DNA of 60,877 bases from Profundicola sp051011115 (GTDB taxonomy: Bacteria; Bacteroidota; Bacteroidia; Flavobacteriales; Weeksellaceae), in assembly GCA_051011115.1 (NCBI GenBank), contig JBPCUN010000141.1, positions 1 to 60,877 of the forward strand, read 5' to 3'. This document shows, one piece after another, positions 57,595-60,877 of the stretch (position 1 is its first letter; each line of letters opens with the position of its first letter). The translations under genes were made by a program, and so were the position numbers. The notes under the pieces are model-generated. The model saw nothing but the letters and a program-made list of their open reading frames with translations, was not told the DNA's origin and did no database searches.

Positions 57595-58619
57595 AGTGTT
57601 TCATTTTGATATAGTGTATAGATATCTGTGCCGACCCTTTGTTGCAATCTATTCTTGTGGTTGCTCAATACGGGCGCTTTAATCCCTGCATTCCAAGGGG
57701 TAGAGCCATTTAAAACTCGTGCTTCATCCCATAGGTTAGAGGCTATAAATTGCTCTAGAATACTTTTTCCTCCTTCAATTATAATAGATTGAATTCCTTC
57801 TTTATGTAAAACTGATAGAATTTGCGGAATCATATCTTCTTGTTTATTTATTTTGATCCAAGAGACGTTATCTCTCGTCTTCAAAGTATGATGATTGATA
57901 ATGATAGTTCTATTGCCCTTCAGGACTTGATAAGATGACCCTGGTTGAATTTGATTAGAAACAATGACCTTGATAGGGTTATTCCCCTTCCATAGTCTAG
58001 CGTTGAGTTGTGGGTCGTCTATGCGCAGTGTTTCTCCTCCAATTAGAATTGCTTGTTCCTGTGTTCTCCATAGATGCACCAATTGTTTAGAAAAGTGACC
58101 CGTAATCCATTTTTGAGTTTTATCTAGTGGAGCAAAATAACCATCAACTGTCTCTGCCCATTTTAAGATAATATAAGGTCTTTTCTTTTGATGGAAAGTG
58201 AAAAATCTTTTATTTAGCTCATATGATTCCTCTTGTAGTATTTTTTCTACGACTTCTACGCCATGATTCTTCAAATAATCTATTCCTTGACCATTTACGT
58301 GTGAGGCATAATCTCTGCTTCCTACCACTACCTTAGGTATACCGAGTTCTACAATTTTATGCGAGCAAGGTGGTGTTTTCCCAAAATGAATGCATGGTTC
58401 TAAGTTTACATAGAGTGTGGCATCTTTCAAAATGGTAGAATCTTTAACAGCATTTATAGCATTCACTTCTGCATGTGGCATTCCTGATTTGTAATGCCAT
58501 CCCTCTGCTATAATTTTATTGTCTACAGTAATTACGCTCCCAACGAGTGGATTGGGGTATGTGGTGCCTAAGCCATTTTTTGCTAATTGAAGGCATCGCT
58601 GCATCATTTTTCGGTTCAT
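57591..58619 (-). CDS. ribD: Riboflavin biosynthesis bifunctional deaminase/reductase
   Basis: Deaminates and then reduces the pyrimidine intermediate in riboflavin synthesis. I take ATG 58619 (MNRKMMQRCLQLAKNGLGTTYPNPLVG, 342 residues) as the start; ATGs at 58631 and 58640 are also in frame, but 58640 touches a terminator T run. The deaminase zinc site shows HAEVNA (near 50) and PCIHFGKTPPC (near 76). The reductase follows with LKWAETVDGYFAP and IGGETLRIDDPQLNAR. It is followed by yigZ. No FMN riboswitch precedes it and other rib genes are not in the window. Confidence 0.94.
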   Translation of the reverse strand: MNRKMMQRCLQLAKNGLGTTYPNPLVGSVITVDNKIIAEGWHYKSGMPHAEVNAINAVKDSTILKDATLYVNLEPCIHFGKTPPCSHKIVELGIPKVVVGSRDYASHVNGQGIDYLKNHGVEVVEKILQEESYELNKRFFTFHQKKRPYIILKWAETVDGYFAPLDKTQKWITGHFSKQLVHLWRTQEQAILIGGETLRIDDPQLNARLWKGNNPIKVIVSNQIQPGSSYQVLKGNRTIIINHHTLKTRDNVSWIKINKQEDMIPQILSVLHKEGIQSIIIEGGKSILEQFIASNLWDEARVLNGSTPWNAGIKAPVLSNHKNRLQQRVGTDIYTLYQNETL

Positions 58620-58640
58620 ACCTTGTACCATATATAACAT

Positions 58641-58680
58641 AAAAAACCGCTTCTACATATCATAGTATAGAAACGGTTTA
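58641..58680 (-). terminator. Terminator of the DUF349 gene, adjoining ribD
   Basis: Leftward, AACCGTTTCTA pairs with TAGAAGCGGTT (one C-A mismatch) and six T follow (A run at 58641-58646). It lies 24 bases after the DUF349 stop and directly ahead of the first possible ribD ATG. Confidence 0.8.
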
Positions 58681-58703
58681 TTTTAAATTCAATTTTCTAT
58701 CAA

Positions 58704-60842
58704 TTAAGCTTCTGCATTGTTAGTATCTTCAGTGCTTGAATCTTTTTCAGATCCTTCGGCTTCTGCTGACTCTTCTTTCTGATTCTTAGCAATAGCTTCA
58801 AGATTAATCATCCTTAAGTCATCGAACTTACTTTCTAATGATTTCAACTCTGCTACCTTATCTTCTATATTTTTAATGGCATTTTTGAATAATGGATTAT
58901 TTTCATCAGGATTAGAAAAGAAGGATAAATTCGTTTGCAAATGCGTTACTTCTTTTTGAACTTCATCCATATTTTTGCGCATTTCGTACTTTAAATCTTT
59001 CAATAGTTTTTCGTCTAAAGTAGATTTAATTTGCTCTATTTGACTTTCCCACTGTGCCTTTTCAATGGCATCTTGATCTAAGCCAGAAGCCTGAAGAATT
59101 TGATTGGTTAAAGCATTGAAATCCTTATTGATGTCTTGTTTCCCATTAGGAACATAACCGATAGAAGACCATGCTACCCGTTTTTCATTAAGCCATTGGA
59201 TAAGTTCGTTTTTATCTGAAGGTTTCTCTGCTTTAGACATTTCTTCTAAAAAGGCTTTTTTCTTTTTAAAATTTTCTTGTTGCTTTTCTATTTTTTCGTT
59301 ATTTCTGTTCTTATAACGATCAAAAAACTCATTATTGGCATCACTAAATTCCTTCCAAATTTTGTCTGAATATTTGCGTGGCACATGTCCGATTTTTTTC
59401 CACTCGGCTTGAATTCTTTTTACATCATTCACCGTTTTGCTCCAGTCTGTACTATCTTTATATTCTAAGGCTTGTGCTACAAGGGCACGTTTTTTCTCTA
59501 GATTTTCCATCTGTTCTGCCTTTAATTCCTTGTAGAAATTATTTTTTTCTTTATTAAATTTTCTAGATGCTTCTTTAAATTTATCCCAAGTTGGCTGATT
59601 ATCCTCTTTTGGTACACGTCCTAGCGTAAAGAACTCATCACGCAACGATTTCATGGCTTTTATTTTCTTTTGCCAATGATTATGTGTTTTAGGTTTTTCT
59701 TCTTCTAGAAGATTATCAATTTTGGATATAACTTCAAGTTTTTTAGCTAAATTTTCTTTCTGTTCTTCGGCTATTTTCTTGTTCAATTCATTCTTACGAT
59801 CATGAATTTTATTTGTAATATCTTTAAATGTCTGCCAGGTACTTTCTCTAAATTCTTCTGCAACAGGTACAGCTTCTTCTTTCCACATTCTATGTAAGTA
59901 TTGAATTTCATTCAATGCTTTTTGAACATTTGGTTCTTCTAGTAATTTATTGGCTCTTTCTATAATACTTTTACGAACATCTAGATTGTGCTCATAATCC
60001 ATTACACGTAACTCTTGGTTCATATCCAAGAACTCATGGAAATTGTTGAGGTGAAAATAATAAGTTTTAAAGATGTTTTCCGCCTCTGTCTTTGGAATTC
60101 TTCCTGCATTATGCCATCGCGTCTTTAATTCTCTGAATTTCTTAAAGATTTGACTATTGTCTGTTGCTGGTTCTGTATATAAGGCTTTTAAGTCATCTAT
60201 TATTGATTGACGCTCTTTCAAGTTATTTTTTTGTTCGGCTTCTATTGCTTGATAGTGCTTGTCAACTTGGGATTTATAATTAGTATAGTAATCATAAAAC
60301 TTGCTGTGATGTTGATTGTCATGTCTAAAGTCAATCTCATTTCCACCAGTTTCAAGAAATTTCTCTTTTGCTTCCTTCTCTTCTTCCTCTGATTTATTGC
60401 GGAAAGCATCCTTTAAAGCACTAAAAGCGTCTCTTAGCATTAATGCTGAGTAAGATTGAAGTAATTCTCCTGCTTCTATCACCATTTCTCCCAAAGACAT
60501 CTCTTCATAATCTTTCACAGGAACTTTAGCATCTTCTTTAGCGTCTTCTGATTCCTCCTCTGATTGATCTCTGTCTGCAGATTCATCAAAATCTGAAGAT
60601 ATTTTAGATTTTTCTTCCTTCTTTTCTTTCATGGCTTCTATAAATTCCGCCTCTTCTTCTTTAGGTAAATTAGCTATCTGATCATTTACTTCTTCTGATC
60701 CTGGTTCCAAATCTAATTGGATAGGCGCTTTACCCGTTGTTTCATCTTCAGATTCTATGGATGTATTAGAACTGGTGTTTTGATCAAGGTTAATTTCTTG
60801 TGATCCGTCTGCGTTTGGCAGGTTATCTTTTTCTGTTGACAT
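58704..60842 (-). CDS. DUF349-repeat protein, acidic
   Basis: A 712-residue cytoplasmic protein; ATG 60842 (MSTEKDNLPNADGSQEINLD) is preferred, because an in-frame TTG at 60866 lies inside the promoter box. An acidic low-complexity head (about residues 1-110, many Glu, Asp, Ser) is followed by about six DUF349 repeats of the type LKTRWHNAGRIPK, WKEEAVPVAEEFRESTW and WKKIGHVPRKYSDKIWKEF, and then a coiled-coil-like end with an acidic tail. The function is not established; long helices suggest a scaffold or binding role. It has its own promoter and terminator. Confidence 0.85.
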   Translation of the reverse strand: MSTEKDNLPNADGSQEINLDQNTSSNTSIESEDETTGKAPIQLDLEPGSEEVNDQIANLPKEEEAEFIEAMKEKKEEKSKISSDFDESADRDQSEEESEDAKEDAKVPVKDYEEMSLGEMVIEAGELLQSYSALMLRDAFSALKDAFRNKSEEEEKEAKEKFLETGGNEIDFRHDNQHHSKFYDYYTNYKSQVDKHYQAIEAEQKNNLKERQSIIDDLKALYTEPATDNSQIFKKFRELKTRWHNAGRIPKTEAENIFKTYYFHLNNFHEFLDMNQELRVMDYEHNLDVRKSIIERANKLLEEPNVQKALNEIQYLHRMWKEEAVPVAEEFRESTWQTFKDITNKIHDRKNELNKKIAEEQKENLAKKLEVISKIDNLLEEEKPKTHNHWQKKIKAMKSLRDEFFTLGRVPKEDNQPTWDKFKEASRKFNKEKNNFYKELKAEQMENLEKKRALVAQALEYKDSTDWSKTVNDVKRIQAEWKKIGHVPRKYSDKIWKEFSDANNEFFDRYKNRNNEKIEKQQENFKKKKAFLEEMSKAEKPSDKNELIQWLNEKRVAWSSIGYVPNGKQDINKDFNALTNQILQASGLDQDAIEKAQWESQIEQIKSTLDEKLLKDLKYEMRKNMDEVQKEVTHLQTNLSFFSNPDENNPLFKNAIKNIEDKVAELKSLESKFDDLRMINLEAIAKNQKEESAEAEGSEKDSSTEDTNNAEA

Positions 60843-60863
60843 GATTATAGAATTACTTTGAAA

Positions 60864-60871
60864 CAAATTTA
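60864..60871 (-). promoter_or_regulatory. Candidate -7 box TAAATTTG for the DUF349 gene
   Basis: Minus-strand TAAATTTG fits the consensus and lies 22 bases before the ATG at 60842. It covers the alternative TTG start at 60866, which supports the later start. Confidence 0.5.
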
Positions 60872-60877
60872 ACGATT

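Noticed and set aside
58620..58703. FMN riboswitch ahead of ribD
   Set aside because: The gap holds only a simple terminator hairpin and none of the conserved FMN aptamer words.

Overview
The window is AT-rich, densely packed chromosomal DNA that looks like a member of the Bacteroidota, most likely a flavobacterium (Flavobacteriia). The signs are: promoters of the TAnnTTTG type, few Shine-Dalgarno sequences, a C-terminal type IX secretion (T9SS) sorting domain, bacillithiol genes (bshA, bshB1), the long flavobacterial form of LysS, OstA and DUF349 proteins, a SurA-family chaperone operon, and the gene pairs LuxC-like reductase/ferredoxin and serC/serA. No insertion sequence, prophage, CRISPR array or rRNA operon was seen. 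Almost everything is housekeeping or core metabolism.

Layout. 1-13 kb: a cut-off membrane protein, lysS, two tandem PPK2 kinases, a three-gene SurA-type periplasmic chaperone operon, HMG-CoA lyase, and a peptidase T / antiporter / M15 peptidase operon. 13-21 kb: a repeat-rich lipoprotein, an ABC exporter with truA, a YfcE-type phosphodiesterase, RNase Z, and a rsfS-ftsH-LUD-cdsA group. 21-24 kb: birA, idi, a QueD-type gene and gcvT. 24.1-25.7 kb: a cobalamin riboswitch in front of a secreted beta-propeller protein with a T9SS tail. 25.8-29.4 kb: crcB, dgkA and glycogen synthesis (glgA, glgC). 29.5-36.3 kb: a barrel protein-terC-folA-azurin operon, then the (p)ppGpp enzyme, a Fur-family regulator and OstA. 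36.3-44.3 kb: an MFS exporter, a 68-residue protein, a LuxC-like reductase, ferredoxin, serC, and a serA-menC-menE-mpg operon. 44.2-52.5 kb: bshA joined to a GH3/beta-lactamase fusion, a GNAT enzyme, and a KAS III-phosphoesterase-NAD protein operon. 52.5-60.9 kb: tRNA-His, bshB1, a dnaA-LMW phosphatase-RsmI-like operon, a thioesterase, yigZ-ribD and a DUF349 protein.

The best candidate for something little described is the B12-riboswitch-controlled propeller protein. It resembles the vitamin B12 capture lipoprotein BtuG of Bacteroides, but it has no lipobox. It carries a T9SS sorting tail instead and sits alone, without btuB or other transport genes nearby. This suggests a flavobacterial B12-capture protein delivered by T9SS.

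Other points of interest: a birA gene with no ordinary start codon; promoters whose -7 box lies four bases before the ATG (possible leaderless mRNAs); divergent gene pairs with facing -7 boxes in gaps of 35-40 bases; a possible intergenic repeat after 52516; and an A+T-rich repeat cluster plus palindromes beside dnaA. All promoter calls rest on matches to a short consensus in AT-rich DNA and should be read as candidates. Functional names come from motif and family recognition by eye; no database search was run.
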